Assembly: GCF_000484695.1 (NCBI RefSeq)
Contig: NZ_AXVR01000009.1
Coordinates: 44,187 to 108,186 of the forward strand
Origin: Salinispora cortesiana
GTDB lineage: Bacteria; Actinomycetota; Actinomycetes; Mycobacteriales; Micromonosporaceae
DNA: 64,000 nucleotides
Direction: 5' to 3'
Shown here: one piece after another, positions 37,857-47,171 of the stretch
Numbering within the stretch: the stretch's first letter is position 1
Layout of the letters: every line of letters starts with the position of its first letter
Notes under the pieces: model-generated
The model's input: the letters and a program-made list of their open reading frames with translations, nothing else
Database searches by the model: none
What the model was told of the DNA's origin: nothing
Made by a program: the position numbers and the translations under genes

Positions 37857-38738
37857 CTAAATCGGCAGGCCCGCCTTGCCCGCGCCCTTCATCGACCGGG
37901 TCAGGTTCCGGTCGTCAATCCAGAGGAAGCACTGCACGCCCCGGTTGCCGTTGAGCCACTGCTCCTTCGCCGGCTCGTAGTAGATCAAGCCGGAGCGGTA
38001 CCGCACGTCGCTGCGTGGCACCCCGGCGTAGTCGGCGATCAGCTTGAGGCAGCCCCCGCGGGTTTGGTCCTTGTCCTGTTCGAAGTCGGCGAAGTCGGTG
38101 TCCGGTGCGGTCCAGACGCCGACGAACTCGGCGTGGTGCTTCTTCGTACACGCCACCGGTTTCATCTTCGAGACCTTGTCATCGTCGAGCACCGGCTCAA
38201 AGCAGGTGTGCCGAAGCGGGGAGTCGCCCTTGAGCCCTCCGGCGAGGCTGGCGGTGCGGGACACCGCGCTCGGATCGTCCAGGCTCTTCTCCTCACTCAC
38301 GTCGCAGCGGAACCAGCGGGAGCCGCCCTCCCATCCGGCCTGCGACGGCAGGACGATGGACAGACTGATCCGTCCGCTGCGCCAGTCGGCGCCCAAGGCC
38401 TGGTTTACCTCCCGCTCACAGGTGGCGTAGGCGGTCCGCATCCCAGCCGATTTGGCTTCCGGTGGCGTGGAATCCGTCGCCTCGTCCCCGGTCACCGTGC
38501 CGACATGCAGGGTCTCCACCACGTGCGGCTGGTCGCATGGAGTCGGCGCGTACGAGCTGCGGTGGCCGATCTTGGTCACGGTGGGATGGCAGGTGCCCGC
38601 TTCGGGGGCGAAACCCGTCGCGGCGGCGATGGGGGCCCAGTCGTCAACCAAATCGCCGTCGATCCCCGGCGGGGGTGCGGTAGCGCATCCGGCGAGTGTC
38701 AGGGTCACCAGCGTGGCGCAGAGCGTGACTCGTTTCAT
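37857..38738 (-). CDS. Septum-formation family lipoprotein
   Basis: The 293-residue product has a lipoprotein signal: KR, a hydrophobic core LCATLVTLTL and the lipobox LAGC with Cys at 18. The mature part holds two similar Cys-rich halves (GTCHPTVTKIGHRSSYAPTPC-like and HTCFEPVLDDDKVSKMKPVAC-like), the pattern of the actinobacterial septum-formation domain family, found at the cell surface. The molecular role is not known. It is monocistronic and convergent with rsmB. Confidence 0.75.
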   Translation of the reverse strand: MKRVTLCATLVTLTLAGCATAPPPGIDGDLVDDWAPIAAATGFAPEAGTCHPTVTKIGHRSSYAPTPCDQPHVVETLHVGTVTGDEATDSTPPEAKSAGMRTAYATCEREVNQALGADWRSGRISLSIVLPSQAGWEGGSRWFRCDVSEEKSLDDPSAVSRTASLAGGLKGDSPLRHTCFEPVLDDDKVSKMKPVACTKKHHAEFVGVWTAPDTDFADFEQDKDQTRGGCLKLIADYAGVPRSDVRYRSGLIYYEPAKEQWLNGNRGVQCFLWIDDRNLTRSMKGAGKAGLPI

Positions 38739-39051
38739 CCGGCGACCTTCCCGGGTGTGGTAGGTATGGCGTCGAACACGCCACGGTGCGGCAGCTTACG
38801 GCACGTGGCAAGCCGGTTCCGGTGGGCCATCGACATCGGGGCGGTCGCCGGGCGCAGTCCGGCGCTCCCAGCTCCCAGCTCGTGGCCCGCTGCCGCCGGG
38901 CCAGTTCGTCCGTGACCTCTGTGGAGCGACGCACGGTGGCGTCCCCGGGTCCGTTATGGTCAGTTCCCTGCGGGTGGCCGCGGGGGCGTCCGGCCGCCTC
39001 GGTCGGTGCCGCGCCGGTGGCGATGGGGGGCTGCGTTCGTACACTGGCCTC
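38739..39051. other. Divergent intergenic region
   Basis: This stretch of about 313 nt separates the minus-strand lipoprotein gene from rpe. It must contain promoters for both. Apart from the -10 box next to rpe I see no gene, repeat or strong hairpin. Confidence 0.5.
39040..39045 (+). promoter_or_regulatory. -10 box of a leaderless rpe transcript
   Basis: TACACT ends 6 nt before GTG 39052, so transcription and translation would begin at about the same base. No ribosome binding site is seen, which agrees. Confidence 0.5.
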
Positions 39052-39732
39052 GTGACCGAACCGCTGCCAATCGTCGCACCGAGCATTCTGGCCGCCGACT
39101 TCGCCCGTCTCGCCGACGAGGTCCGAGCCATCGAAGACACCGCCGACTGGGTGCACGTGGATGTCATGGACAACCACTTCGTGCCGAATCTGACGATCGG
39201 GCTGCCGGTCGTGCAGAGCTTGCGGGCCGCCACCCGACTCCCCTTTGACGTGCACCTCATGATCGAGGATCCGCGGCGGTGGGCGCCCGGCTACGCCGAC
39301 GCCGGAGCGTACAACGTGACGTTTCACGCCGAGGCTTGTGACGACCCGGTCGCGTTGGCCAAGGACCTCCGTTCGGCCGGTGCGAAGGCGGGGTTGGCGA
39401 TCGACCGGGACACTCCGATCGAACCGTACCTGGACCTGCTGCCCAGCTTCGACACTCTGTTGATCATGACGATCAAGGCGGGGTTCGGTGGGCAGCGGTT
39501 CATCCCGAACCTGCTGGACAAGGTGCGCACGGCCCGTCGACACGTCGACGCCGGTCACCTGGAGCTGCGCATCGAGGTCGATGGTGGGATCGCCGTGGAC
39601 ACCATCGCCGAGGCCGCCGAGGCGGGCGCGGACGCCTTCGTCGCCGGCACCGCGGTCTTCGGAGCCGACGACCCGGCCGAGGCGGTACGTCGGCTGCGGT
39701 CCCTGGCCCGGTGCGCGACGCCCTGGGCCTGA
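39052..39732 (+). CDS. rpe: Ribulose-phosphate 3-epimerase
   Basis: The 226-residue TIM-barrel enzyme interconverts ribulose 5-phosphate and xylulose 5-phosphate in the pentose phosphate pathway. Motifs are [17 protein letters not shown] near 8-24, [17 protein letters not shown] near 34-50 and [13 protein letters not shown] near 140-152, with the metal and catalytic Asp/His residues. GTG 39052 gives the usual start; the frame is open about 96 nt further upstream but that extension is not conserved-looking. It may supply ribulose 5-phosphate to the rib operon downstream. Confidence 0.95.
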   Translation: MTEPLPIVAPSILAADFARLADEVRAIEDTADWVHVDVMDNHFVPNLTIGLPVVQSLRAATRLPFDVHLMIEDPRRWAPGYADAGAYNVTFHAEACDDPVALAKDLRSAGAKAGLAIDRDTPIEPYLDLLPSFDTLLIMTIKAGFGGQRFIPNLLDKVRTARRHVDAGHLELRIEVDGGIAVDTIAEAAEAGADAFVAGTAVFGADDPAEAVRRLRSLARCATPWA

Positions 39733-39733
39733 C

Positions 39734-40714
39734 GTGGAGCCCGACGGGGACCGCCAGGATGTCATTCTGGTCGTTGACGACGACGAGGATATCGCCCGGT
39801 TCGTCGAATTCAACCTGCGGTTGCACGGCTACGAGGTGATCCATGCCGAGGACGGCCAGGCGGCGCTCGAGGTGATTGCTCGGCACCGTCCGGACCTGGC
39901 AGTGGTCGATCTGATGATGCCCCGGATGGACGGGTTGGAGCTGACCCGGCGACTCCGGGCCAACCCGATGACCGCCGCCCTGCCGGTGATCATGCTGACT
40001 GCCAAGGGGATGACCGTGGACAAGGTGCACGGCCTCAGCGCCGGCGCCGACGACTACCTGGTCAAGCCCTTCGACACCGCCGAGTTGGTGGCCCGGGTCA
40101 GCTCCACGCTGCGTCGGAACAAGGAGTTCCGCGAGGTCTCACCGCTGACCGGGCTGCCCGGCAACAGCCGGATCCGCCGGGAGATCGCCGACCGGATTCG
40201 GGTCGGATCCGACTACGCGGTCGGCTATATCGACATTGACCGCTTTAAGAGTGTCAACGACGTTTACGGGTTTGTTCGCGGCGACGACTTCATTTGTGCG
40301 CTGGCCCGCAGCCTGCACCGGGCGGTCGTCTCGGTGGGGCTCCCGTCGGCCTTCCTGGGGCATGTCGGCGGCGACGACTTCATCTTCGTCAGCACGCCGG
40401 AACAGGTCCGGCAGCTGACCTCGCAGGTCTCCGCGGACTTCGAGCAGGCGGCCGACGCGCTGTACGACCCGTCCGACGCCGCCCGCGGCTACGTGGAGCT
40501 CAAGGATCGGCGGGGCAACCTACGCCGGGCCGCGTTGGTCACCCTCTCGATCGGCGTCTCGGTCTCGGATGCCGACAAACGGCTGACGAATCCGCTGGCG
40601 GCGATGACGATCGCCTCCGAGATGAAGTCGGTGGCCAAGAGTCAGCCGGGATCGTACGTGGCGGTGGACCGGCGTCGCGGAGTGTCGGATTCGAGTCATC
40701 GTTCTGTGAAGTAG
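39734..40714 (+). CDS. Response regulator with GGDEF (diguanylate cyclase-like) domain
   Basis: The 326-residue protein has a receiver domain, VILVVDDDEDIARFVEFNL near residues 10-28, with the phosphoacceptor Asp in VVDLMMPRMDG near 56-66 and the Lys in DYLVKPFDTAEL near 105-116. After LTGLPGNSRI a GGDEF domain follows; its active loop reads GGDDF near 212-216, an allowed variant. It may make c-di-GMP on phosphorylation, the second messenger read by BldD in this window. No histidine kinase is adjacent. GTG 39734 begins one base after the rpe stop. Confidence 0.85.
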   Translation: MEPDGDRQDVILVVDDDEDIARFVEFNLRLHGYEVIHAEDGQAALEVIARHRPDLAVVDLMMPRMDGLELTRRLRANPMTAALPVIMLTAKGMTVDKVHGLSAGADDYLVKPFDTAELVARVSSTLRRNKEFREVSPLTGLPGNSRIRREIADRIRVGSDYAVGYIDIDRFKSVNDVYGFVRGDDFICALARSLHRAVVSVGLPSAFLGHVGGDDFIFVSTPEQVRQLTSQVSADFEQAADALYDPSDAARGYVELKDRRGNLRRAALVTLSIGVSVSDADKRLTNPLAAMTIASEMKSVAKSQPGSYVAVDRRRGVSDSSHRSVK

Positions 40715-40767
40715 CACGCTGTAGGTAGCCGTTGACCCCCCAGGGCGTGTAAGACTTCGGGTAGTAC

Positions 40768-40916
40768 CCACCACGCGCTGGCGGGACTCGGTGTAATTCC
40801 GAACCGGCGGTGATCCACGGCCTGACCGTGGTAAGCCCGCGACCCGGGAGCGGTTCGTCCGCCCGGTGGACCTGGTGCAAATCCGGGGCCGACGGTTGGG
40901 TGCGGGCATGCCCGCA
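40768..40916 (+). ncRNA. FMN riboswitch
   Basis: The conserved core elements of the FMN aptamer appear in order: GACTCGGTGTAATTCC, AACCGGCGGT, GTAAGCCCGCGA, GGTGCAAATCC and GGCCGACGGT. A perfect 16-bp palindrome (40901-40916) at its 3' edge may belong to the expression platform. FMN binding should turn down the rib genes that follow. Outer boundaries are approximate. Confidence 0.95.
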
Positions 40917-41088
40917 TCCAGACAGTCCGGATGGGAGACAGCGCGCGGGACGGATGGGCCGTGCCCGGCCGCCGGTGTCGGCGTGCCGTGCGGTCCTCCT
41001 GGGGCGGCTGTGCCGTTCCCGGATCTCCGCCACCGCACGCCCGCGGCCCGATGCCGCCGCTTCCATCGCCGCCCGCGCACCGATCGGC

Positions 41089-41112
41089 GGGCGGGCGGGC
41101 GGGAGGGCAGGG
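41089..41112 (+). promoter_or_regulatory. Six GGG tracts covering the ribD ribosome binding site (G-quadruplex candidate)
   Basis: GGG runs begin at 41089, 41093, 41097, 41101, 41105 and 41110, separated by 1-2 bases, and end one base before the ribD ATG. This exceeds the four-tract requirement for a parallel RNA G-quadruplex and overlaps the GGGAGGG that should act as the ribosome binding site. Confidence 0.5.
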
Positions 41113-41113
41113 C

Positions 41114-42175
41114 ATGGCCGGCGTCTCCGTAGATGAGGCGATGCGTCGCGCAGTTGAACTTGCCGCGCGCGGCCTCGGTACCACCAGCCCCAACCCGGTT
41201 GTCGGCTGCGTGCTGCTCGACCCGGGCGGTCAGGTCGTCGGTGAGGGCTTCCACGCGTACGCCGGTGGGCCGCACGCCGAGATCGTCGCGCTCGCCCACG
41301 CGGGGGAGCGGGCGCGGGGCGGCACCGCCGTGGTCACGCTGGAACCCTGCGATCACACCGGCCGTACCGGCCCGTGCAGCACCGCTCTGGTGCAGGCCGG
41401 CGTCGCCCGGGTGGTGATCGCCGTACCCGACCCGAACCAGGCCGCCTCCGGTGGCGCCGCCACGCTGCGCGCCGCCGGGGTCCGGGTCGACCTGGGCGTA
41501 CGGGCTGTTGAGGCGGAGGCGGGCAACATCGCGTGGCTGACCTCAACGCGTCGGGGCTGGCCATACCTCGTCTGGAAGTACGCAGCGACGCTGGACGGAC
41601 GCTCCGCTGCCGCTGACGGCACCAGCATGTGGATCACCTCCGAGGCGGCCCGAATGGATGTGCACGCGCTGCGCGGCACCGTGGACGCCGTCATCGCCGG
41701 GGTGGGCACCGTGCTCGCCGACGACCCGCGCCTGACCGTTCGGAATCTGCGCGACGGCAGCCTCGCCATCCGGCAGCCGCTGCGGGTGGTGGTGGACTCG
41801 GCGGGCCAAACGCCGGCCGGAGCGCGGGTCCGCGACGACGCCGCGTCCACCTGGATCGCCACCGCCGAGGAGGTTGGTACCGATTCGGCGGGCCGGGTCG
41901 ATCTGCCGGCGCTGCTCGCCGCGCTGCACCAGCGCGGGGTGCGCGCCGCGCTGCTGGAGGGAGGGCCGCGGCTGGCCGGTGCCTTCCTCGCCGCCGGGCT
42001 GGTCGACAAGATCGTCGGCTATGTCGCGCCCCGGCTGCTCGGCGCTGGCCCCACCGCGTTGGCAGACACGGGGGTGACCACGATCACCGATGCCATCGAC
42101 TGCGAGGTCGTTGACGTTACCCAGGTCGGTCCCGACCTGCGGATTACCGCACTGCCCCGGAAGAGGGAGGGCTGA
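41114..42175 (+). CDS. ribD: Bifunctional riboflavin deaminase/reductase
   Basis: This 353-residue fusion carries out the second and third steps of riboflavin synthesis. The zinc deaminase half has GGPHAEIVALAHAGE near residues 55-69 and TLEPCDHTGRTGPCSTAL near 78-95. The NADPH reductase half starts near 150 with YLVWKYAATLDGRSA and has LLEGGPRLAGAFL near 281-293. ATG 41114 is preferred because the frame upstream runs through the leader RNA. It lies about 200 nt after the FMN aptamer. Confidence 0.95.
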   Translation: MAGVSVDEAMRRAVELAARGLGTTSPNPVVGCVLLDPGGQVVGEGFHAYAGGPHAEIVALAHAGERARGGTAVVTLEPCDHTGRTGPCSTALVQAGVARVVIAVPDPNQAASGGAATLRAAGVRVDLGVRAVEAEAGNIAWLTSTRRGWPYLVWKYAATLDGRSAAADGTSMWITSEAARMDVHALRGTVDAVIAGVGTVLADDPRLTVRNLRDGSLAIRQPLRVVVDSAGQTPAGARVRDDAASTWIATAEEVGTDSAGRVDLPALLAALHQRGVRAALLEGGPRLAGAFLAAGLVDKIVGYVAPRLLGAGPTALADTGVTTITDAIDCEVVDVTQVGPDLRITALPRKREG

Positions 42176-42176
42176 C

Positions 42177-42860
42177 ATGTTCACCGGCATCGTCGAGGAA
42201 CTCGGTGAGGTCATCCACATCGCGGAGACCGCGGAGGACTCCGCGATGGTCACCATCAATGGCCCACTGGTCGTCACCGACGCCCGGCCCGGTGACTCCA
42301 TCGCGGTCAACGGAGTCTGTCTGACCGTGGTGGAACTCGCCGGTGGGGCCTTCACCGCCGACGTGATGGGCGAGACGCTGCGCCGCTCCGCGCTTGGCGG
42401 GCTGCGCCCCGGTGACCCGGTGAACCTGGAGCGGGCCGTCACCCTGGGCAGCCGCCTCGGCGGCCACCTGGTTCAGGGGCATGTCAACGGCGTCGGCGAG
42501 CTGCTGGCCCGGGAACCGGCCGCGCGGTGGGAGACGGTCCGCTTCCGTCTGCCCACCGACCTGACTCGGTATGTGGTGGCGAAGGGGTCGATCACCGTTG
42601 ACGGGGTGTCCCTGACCGTGGCCAGCGTCGGGCCCGACTGGTTCGAGGTGGGCCTGATCCCCACCACCCTACGGCTGACGACGCTGGGCTCCCGTAGCGT
42701 CGGTGACCGGGTCAACCTCGAGGTTGACGTCCTGGCCAAGTACGTCGAGCGGCTGCTCGGCGGGGGTCAGCTGGCCAGGCCGGACGACCTGCCCGCCGCG
42801 GACGATCTGCCCGCCGCTGTTAGCCTGCCCGGTGCCGTGCCGGTGGGTGGTCCGGCGTGA
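42177..42860 (+). CDS. ribE: Riboflavin synthase alpha chain
   Basis: The 227-residue protein has the two tandem lumazine-binding repeats: MFTGIVEELGEV with SIAVNGVCLTVVEL, and later GHVNGVGELLAREP with SITVDGVSLTVASV. It dismutates lumazine into riboflavin. The C-terminal 25 residues after KYVERLL are an Ala/Asp/Pro-rich tail not needed by the fold. AGAGGGAGG lies upstream of ATG 42177, and ribD ends one base before it. Confidence 0.95.
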   Translation: MFTGIVEELGEVIHIAETAEDSAMVTINGPLVVTDARPGDSIAVNGVCLTVVELAGGAFTADVMGETLRRSALGGLRPGDPVNLERAVTLGSRLGGHLVQGHVNGVGELLAREPAARWETVRFRLPTDLTRYVVAKGSITVDGVSLTVASVGPDWFEVGLIPTTLRLTTLGSRSVGDRVNLEVDVLAKYVERLLGGGQLARPDDLPAADDLPAAVSLPGAVPVGGPA

Positions 42861-43558
42861 TGGGGCCGCTCGGCTGGCTGCTCGACGCGCAGGTGAGCCT
42901 CGCCGGCTCCCCGGTCCTGGTCCGTGAGATCGTCGGCAACGTCTTCGGCCTGGCCGCTGCGATGTTCGGCCTGCGCCGGGTGGTGTGGGCCTGGCCGGTC
43001 GGCATGATCGGCAACGCGCTGCTGTTCACTGTCTTCCTCGGCGGAGCGTTCGCCACCCCACAGGCACATGACCTCTACGGCCAGGCCGGCCGGCAGGTCT
43101 TCTTCTTCGGGATCGGGCTCTATGGCTGGTGGCGTTGGTCGCGGAACCGTCGCCGGGGCGGCGACGGTACTGCCGCCGCGGTGGAGCCCCGCTGGGCTAC
43201 CGGGCGGGAGCGGCTCGGTCTGCTGGCGGCCGCCGTTGTCGGCACCGCCGTCAGCTACCCGATCCTCGCCGCCCTGGGTTCGTGGGGGCCGCTGCCGGAT
43301 GCCTGGATCCTGACCGGCAGCCTGCTCGCCACGTACGGCATGGCTCGTGGGTATGTGGACTTCTGGCTGATCTGGATCGCCGTTGACGTGGTCGGGTTGC
43401 CGCTGCTGTTGCGTGGCGGGTTCTACCCTTCTGCGGCCATGTACCTCGTCTACGGCGCCTTCTGCGTCTGGGGGCTCGCCGCCTGGTGGCGGACGTCGCG
43501 TGCCGCCCGTACCGACCTCGTACCGATCCCAACGAGCTATGCGGAGGCTGCGGCGTGA
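42857..43558 (+). CDS. ribM: PnuC-family transporter, probably for riboflavin
   Basis: The 233-residue polytopic protein has seven or eight helices and PnuC features: [18 protein letters not shown] near 23-40, [15 protein letters not shown] near 43-57 and the W-rich YGWWRWSRN. PnuC proteins take up vitamin-like substrates without phosphorylation. Its place inside an FMN-riboswitch operon matches RibM/PnuX riboflavin transporters of other actinobacteria, so riboflavin is the best guess. GTG 42857 (or ATG 42860) overlaps the ribE stop. Confidence 0.8.
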   Translation: MMGPLGWLLDAQVSLAGSPVLVREIVGNVFGLAAAMFGLRRVVWAWPVGMIGNALLFTVFLGGAFATPQAHDLYGQAGRQVFFFGIGLYGWWRWSRNRRRGGDGTAAAVEPRWATGRERLGLLAAAVVGTAVSYPILAALGSWGPLPDAWILTGSLLATYGMARGYVDFWLIWIAVDVVGLPLLLRGGFYPSAAMYLVYGAFCVWGLAAWWRTSRAARTDLVPIPTSYAEAAA

Positions 43559-44757
43559 CCACCTTTGGCAGGATCGAGCGAGCGATGGCGGAGATCATCG
43601 CCGGCCGGCCCGTCGTCGTGGTCGACGACGCCAACCGGGAGAACGAGGGTGACCTGATCTTCGCGGCCGAGCTGGCCACGCCCGAGCTGGTCGCCTTCAT
43701 GGTCCGCTACACCTCAGGCTACATCTGCACGGCGTTACCCGGGAGCGAGTGCGACCGACTGGACCTGCCGCCGATGCATCACACCAACCAGGACCGGCGC
43801 GGCACCGCCTACGCGGTGACGGTGGACGCCCGGGAGGGCGTGAGCACCGGCATCTCCGCCGCCGACCGGGCGCACACGATCCGGCTGCTCGCCGGCTCCG
43901 GCACCGCGCCGGAGGATCTGGCCCGGCCCGGTCATGTGGTCCCACTGCGGGGCCACGAGGAGGGGGTGCTGCGTCGCCCCGGTCACACCGAGGCCGCGAT
44001 CGACCTCACCCGGCTGGCCGGGCTGCGCCCCGCGGGGGTCCTCTGCGAGCTGGTCAACGACGACGGCACCATGATGCGGGGCTCGGACCTGGAGCGGTTC
44101 TGCGCCGAGCACTCGCTGGTCCTGGTCACCATCGCGGAGCTGATCGCGTACCGGCGGCGGACAGAGAAGCAGGTCGAGCGGGTCGCCGAGGCTCGACTGC
44201 CCACCCGGCACGGGCTCTTCCGGATCGTGGGTTACCGCGGTGACTACGACTCAGCCGAGCATGTCGCGCTGGTGATGGGTGATCTCGGCGACGGTCGGGA
44301 CGTGCTGGTGCGGGTGCACTCCGAGTGCCTCACCGGTGACGTCTTCGGCTCGTTGCGTTGCGACTGTGGGCCGCAGCTGAACGCCTCCCTGGAGCTGGTC
44401 GCCCGGGAGGAGCGTGGAGTCGTGCTCTACCTGCGTGGGCATGAGGGGCGCGGCATCGGGCTGTTGCACAAACTCCAGGCGTACCAGTTACAGGATCTGG
44501 GCCTGGACACCGTCGAGGCCAACCTGGAGCTCGGCCTGCCGGCGGACGCGCGGGACTACGGCACCGGGGCGCAGATCCTCTACGACCTCGGGGTGCGGTC
44601 GATGCGGCTGCTCACCAACAATCCGGCCAAGCAGGCCGGTCTGGAAGGGTATGGCGTGACCGTTACCGGTCGCCTGAAGCTGCCGGTTCGGCAGCACGCG
44701 GAGAACGCGCGCTACCTGCAGACCAAGCGGGACCGCATGGGGCACCTGCTGGAGTAG
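43555..44757 (+). CDS. ribBA: Bifunctional DHBP synthase / GTP cyclohydrolase II
   Basis: The 400-residue fusion supplies both entry substrates of riboflavin synthesis. The N-terminal DHBP synthase has [20 protein letters not shown] near 20-39 and [18 protein letters not shown]. The C-terminal cyclohydrolase II starts near 205 and has the zinc site [18 protein letters not shown] near 259-276 and [15 protein letters not shown] near 292-306. GTG 43555 overlaps the transporter stop. Confidence 0.96.
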   Translation: MTTFGRIERAMAEIIAGRPVVVVDDANRENEGDLIFAAELATPELVAFMVRYTSGYICTALPGSECDRLDLPPMHHTNQDRRGTAYAVTVDAREGVSTGISAADRAHTIRLLAGSGTAPEDLARPGHVVPLRGHEEGVLRRPGHTEAAIDLTRLAGLRPAGVLCELVNDDGTMMRGSDLERFCAEHSLVLVTIAELIAYRRRTEKQVERVAEARLPTRHGLFRIVGYRGDYDSAEHVALVMGDLGDGRDVLVRVHSECLTGDVFGSLRCDCGPQLNASLELVAREERGVVLYLRGHEGRGIGLLHKLQAYQLQDLGLDTVEANLELGLPADARDYGTGAQILYDLGVRSMRLLTNNPAKQAGLEGYGVTVTGRLKLPVRQHAENARYLQTKRDRMGHLLE

Positions 44758-44814
44758 GCGAGACGAGGCATATCGAGGCGCCGGGCCCCTCGGCGATCGG
44801 ATTGGAGCGTAGGA

Positions 44815-45312
44815 ATGGCGGGTTTTGGGGAGCCGGGCGTCAACACAGTCGATGCTGCTGGTCTGACGGTCGGGGTGGTCGCCGCGCGCTGGCACGGCGA
44901 GCTCACCGACCACATGCTCGACCGGGCAGTCGCCGCCGCCGAGGCGTGTGGGGCCGGTGCCACGGTGGCCCGGGTGGCCGGCTCGGTAGAGCTACCCGTG
45001 GTGGCGCAGGCGCTCGCCCGGCGCTGTGACGCGGTGGTGGCGCTCGGGGTGGTGGTCCGGGGGGCCACCGCTCACTTCGACTACGTCTGCCGGTCGGTCA
45101 CCGATGGGCTTACCCGGATCGCCCTGGACGAGGGGAAGCCGGTCGGGCAGGGTGTGCTGACCGTGGAGACGATCGAGCAGGCCCGGGACCGGGCCGGGCT
45201 GCCCGGCTCAGCGGAGGACAAGGGATGGGCGGCGACCGTCGCGGCCCTCGACGCGGCGCTCGCGGTTCGGGACCTGGCGGGCGTCACCCCACGGGTGGGC
45301 TTCGGCGCCTGA
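44815..45312 (+). CDS. ribH: 6,7-dimethyl-8-ribityllumazine synthase
   Basis: The 165-residue protein is the penultimate riboflavin enzyme and normally assembles into a hollow icosahedral or pentameric shell. Motifs: VGVVAARWHGELTDHM near 19-34, VAGSVELPVVAQAL near 54-67, VVALGVVVRGATAHFDYVC near 73-91 with the catalytic His, and LDEGKPVGQGVLTV near 102-115. It follows ribBA by 57 nt and is the last rib gene. Confidence 0.95.
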   Translation: MAGFGEPGVNTVDAAGLTVGVVAARWHGELTDHMLDRAVAAAEACGAGATVARVAGSVELPVVAQALARRCDAVVALGVVVRGATAHFDYVCRSVTDGLTRIALDEGKPVGQGVLTVETIEQARDRAGLPGSAEDKGWAATVAALDAALAVRDLAGVTPRVGFGA

Positions 45313-45384
45313 GATCTTTCGGCATCGTGGGACACTCCGAGCCCGGTGAAGCCGCGGTGGCCGGCTGGTTGCGAGAATCGACCG

Positions 45385-45648
45385 GTGAAGACGTTCGAGG
45401 AGTTGTTTGCCGAGCTGCAGGCCAAGGCCGCTGCCGGCACCCCCGGCTCGGGCACCGTCGCGGCCCTGGACAAAGGGGTGCACTTCGTCGGCAAGAAGGT
45501 CGTCGAGGAGGCGGCCGAGTCCTGGATGGCGGCCGAGCACGAGGGGCCCGAGCGGACCGCCGAGGAGATCTCCCAGCTGCTCTACCAGGTGCAGGTGCTG
45601 ATGCTCGCTACTGGTCTCGACCTTGAGGATGTCTACCGACATCTGTGA
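45385..45648 (+). CDS. hisE: Phosphoribosyl-ATP pyrophosphatase
   Basis: The 87-residue all-alpha enzyme performs the second step of histidine synthesis. [15 protein letters not shown] is the usual N terminus, and the metal-binding pattern [18 protein letters not shown] with [14 protein letters not shown] follows. GTG 45385 gives the standard length. GAGAAT, 6 nt before it, may be a leaderless -10 box. hisG follows after 47 nt, a pairing conserved in actinobacteria. Confidence 0.93.
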   Translation: MKTFEELFAELQAKAAAGTPGSGTVAALDKGVHFVGKKVVEEAAESWMAAEHEGPERTAEEISQLLYQVQVLMLATGLDLEDVYRHL

Positions 45649-45695
45649 GTGCGCCGTGCCGATCCTCCCGCATTCCGACAAGGAGCAATTCCGCC

Positions 45696-46541
45696 ATGCT
45701 GCGAGTCGCGGTACCCAACAAGGGGACCTTGGCCGAGAAGGCCGCTCAGATGCTGCGCGAGGCGGGTTACCGCCAGCGAACCGACCCGAAGGACCTGGTC
45801 TGCCGGGACGATCCGAACGATATTGAGTTCTTCTATCTGCGTCCGAAGGACATCGCAACCTACGTCGGCTCCGGGGACCTGGACGTCGGCATCACCGGTC
45901 GGGACCTACTGGTCGACTCCGGCGCGCCCGCCACTGAGGTGGTCGACCTGGCCTTCGGCCAGGCCACCTTCCGATTCGCCGCTCGAGCCGAGGACATCGA
46001 TTCGGTGCAGGCCCTGGACGGGTGTCGGGTCGCTACCGCATACCCCGGCCTGGTGGAGCGGCACCTCGCCGAGTTAGGCGTCAAGGCCGACGTGATCCGC
46101 CTGGACGGCGCGGTGGAGAACGCCATCCGGCTGGGCCTCGCCGATGTGATCGCGGACGTGGTGGAGACCGGTGCCACGCTGCGTCAGGCTGGCCTGGTCG
46201 TCTTCGGCGAGCCGCTGCTGCGCTCGTCCGCCATTCTGGTCTGCCGCTCCGCGGCGCCGCCCCACCCGCAGTGTGAGCTGCTGCTCCGCCGTCTGCACAG
46301 CGTGCTCGTCGCGCGGCGCTATGTGATGCTGACGTATGACGTCCCGGCCGATCTGTTGACTCGGGCCAGTTCGTTGACTCCGGGCATCGAGTCGCCAACC
46401 GTTTCTCAGCTGCACCGGGAGGGCTGGGTAGCGGTGCAGGCGATGGTGCTCCGCGACGATGTGCACCGGATCATGGATGAGCTGTACCAGGTCGGCGCCC
46501 GCGCGATCCTGGTCACGAGTATTCAGGCCTGCCGCCTCTGA
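45696..46541 (+). CDS. hisG: ATP phosphoribosyltransferase, long form
   Basis: The 281-residue enzyme catalyses the first histidine step. RVAVPNKGTLAEKAAQML is at the N terminus; the PRPP loop is DVIADVVETGATLRQAGL near residues 151-168. The last 75 residues form the ACT-like domain (LDLLTRASSLTPGIESPTVS-like, then YQVGARAILVTSI) that gives histidine feedback control. AAGGAGCAA lies upstream of ATG 45696. A strong hairpin follows. Confidence 0.95.
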   Translation: MLRVAVPNKGTLAEKAAQMLREAGYRQRTDPKDLVCRDDPNDIEFFYLRPKDIATYVGSGDLDVGITGRDLLVDSGAPATEVVDLAFGQATFRFAARAEDIDSVQALDGCRVATAYPGLVERHLAELGVKADVIRLDGAVENAIRLGLADVIADVVETGATLRQAGLVVFGEPLLRSSAILVCRSAAPPHPQCELLLRRLHSVLVARRYVMLTYDVPADLLTRASSLTPGIESPTVSQLHREGWVAVQAMVLRDDVHRIMDELYQVGARAILVTSIQACRL

Positions 46542-46634
46542 TCCGGCCGGGAATACGAAACCGGGCCGGTGGCGCGGAGCCGGGACTTCCTTCCCCGGCC
46601 GGGCCGCCGTCCCGTCGTCCCGGCGGAGCCTCGC

Positions 46635-46659
46635 CGCGCCCGGCTGTGTGCCGGGCGCG
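46635..46659 (+). terminator. Terminator hairpin after hisG
   Basis: CGCGCCCGGC and GCCGGGCGCG form a perfect 10-bp stem with loop TGTGT, 94 nt beyond the hisG stop. Confidence 0.55.
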
Positions 46660-46691
46660 GGCCGTCCGGGCGTGGGTGGCAGACTGGTGCG

Positions 46692-47171
46692 GTGAGCGAA
46701 ACCGAAGCGTTCCGTATCCGGCCGCGGCGCATCCGGCTGGTCTGCTGGGCCTCGGCGATTGCCCTGGTGCTGCTGTTCACAGTGCTGGCGACGTCGCTGC
46801 ACGGGGCGACCGGCAGTGGCTATGGCTCGTTTCAGCGAGGCGACCAACTCGGTATGGTCGGCCTCGGCGTGCTCGGCGCACTTGCCTTCCTGCTCTTCAC
46901 CCGACCGCGGGTGGAGGCCGACGCGCAGCGGGTCCGGGTGCAGAACGTGATCGGCTCGTACGAGCTGCCCTGGGAGCTCGTCCGTGGCATCCGGTTCGAC
47001 CGCGGGGCGCCCTGGGCCAGCCTCGAGCTGCACGATGACGATCTGGTGCCGATGCTTGCCCTCCAGGCCGCCGACAAGGAGCTGGCCGTGGACGCGGTTC
47101 GCAGGCTGCGCCGGCTGCATCAGGCCCGGCTGGCTGAGGGTGCCGCCGCCACTGATCCCGGCGGCCACTGA
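46692..47171 (+). CDS. Small membrane protein with PH-like domain
   Basis: The 159-residue protein has two transmembrane helices (near residues 15-35 and 52-68), then a soluble domain VEADAQRVRVQNVIGSYELP with PWELVRGIRFDRGAPWASLE, which resembles the bacterial PH (DUF2581-type) domain of small actinobacterial membrane proteins. The function is unknown. A CAGACT box 6 nt before GTG 46692 suggests a leaderless start. The stop codon lies in the second copy of a 16-bp tandem duplication. Confidence 0.65.
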   Translation: MSETEAFRIRPRRIRLVCWASAIALVLLFTVLATSLHGATGSGYGSFQRGDQLGMVGLGVLGALAFLLFTRPRVEADAQRVRVQNVIGSYELPWELVRGIRFDRGAPWASLELHDDDLVPMLALQAADKELAVDAVRRLRRLHQARLAEGAAATDPGGH

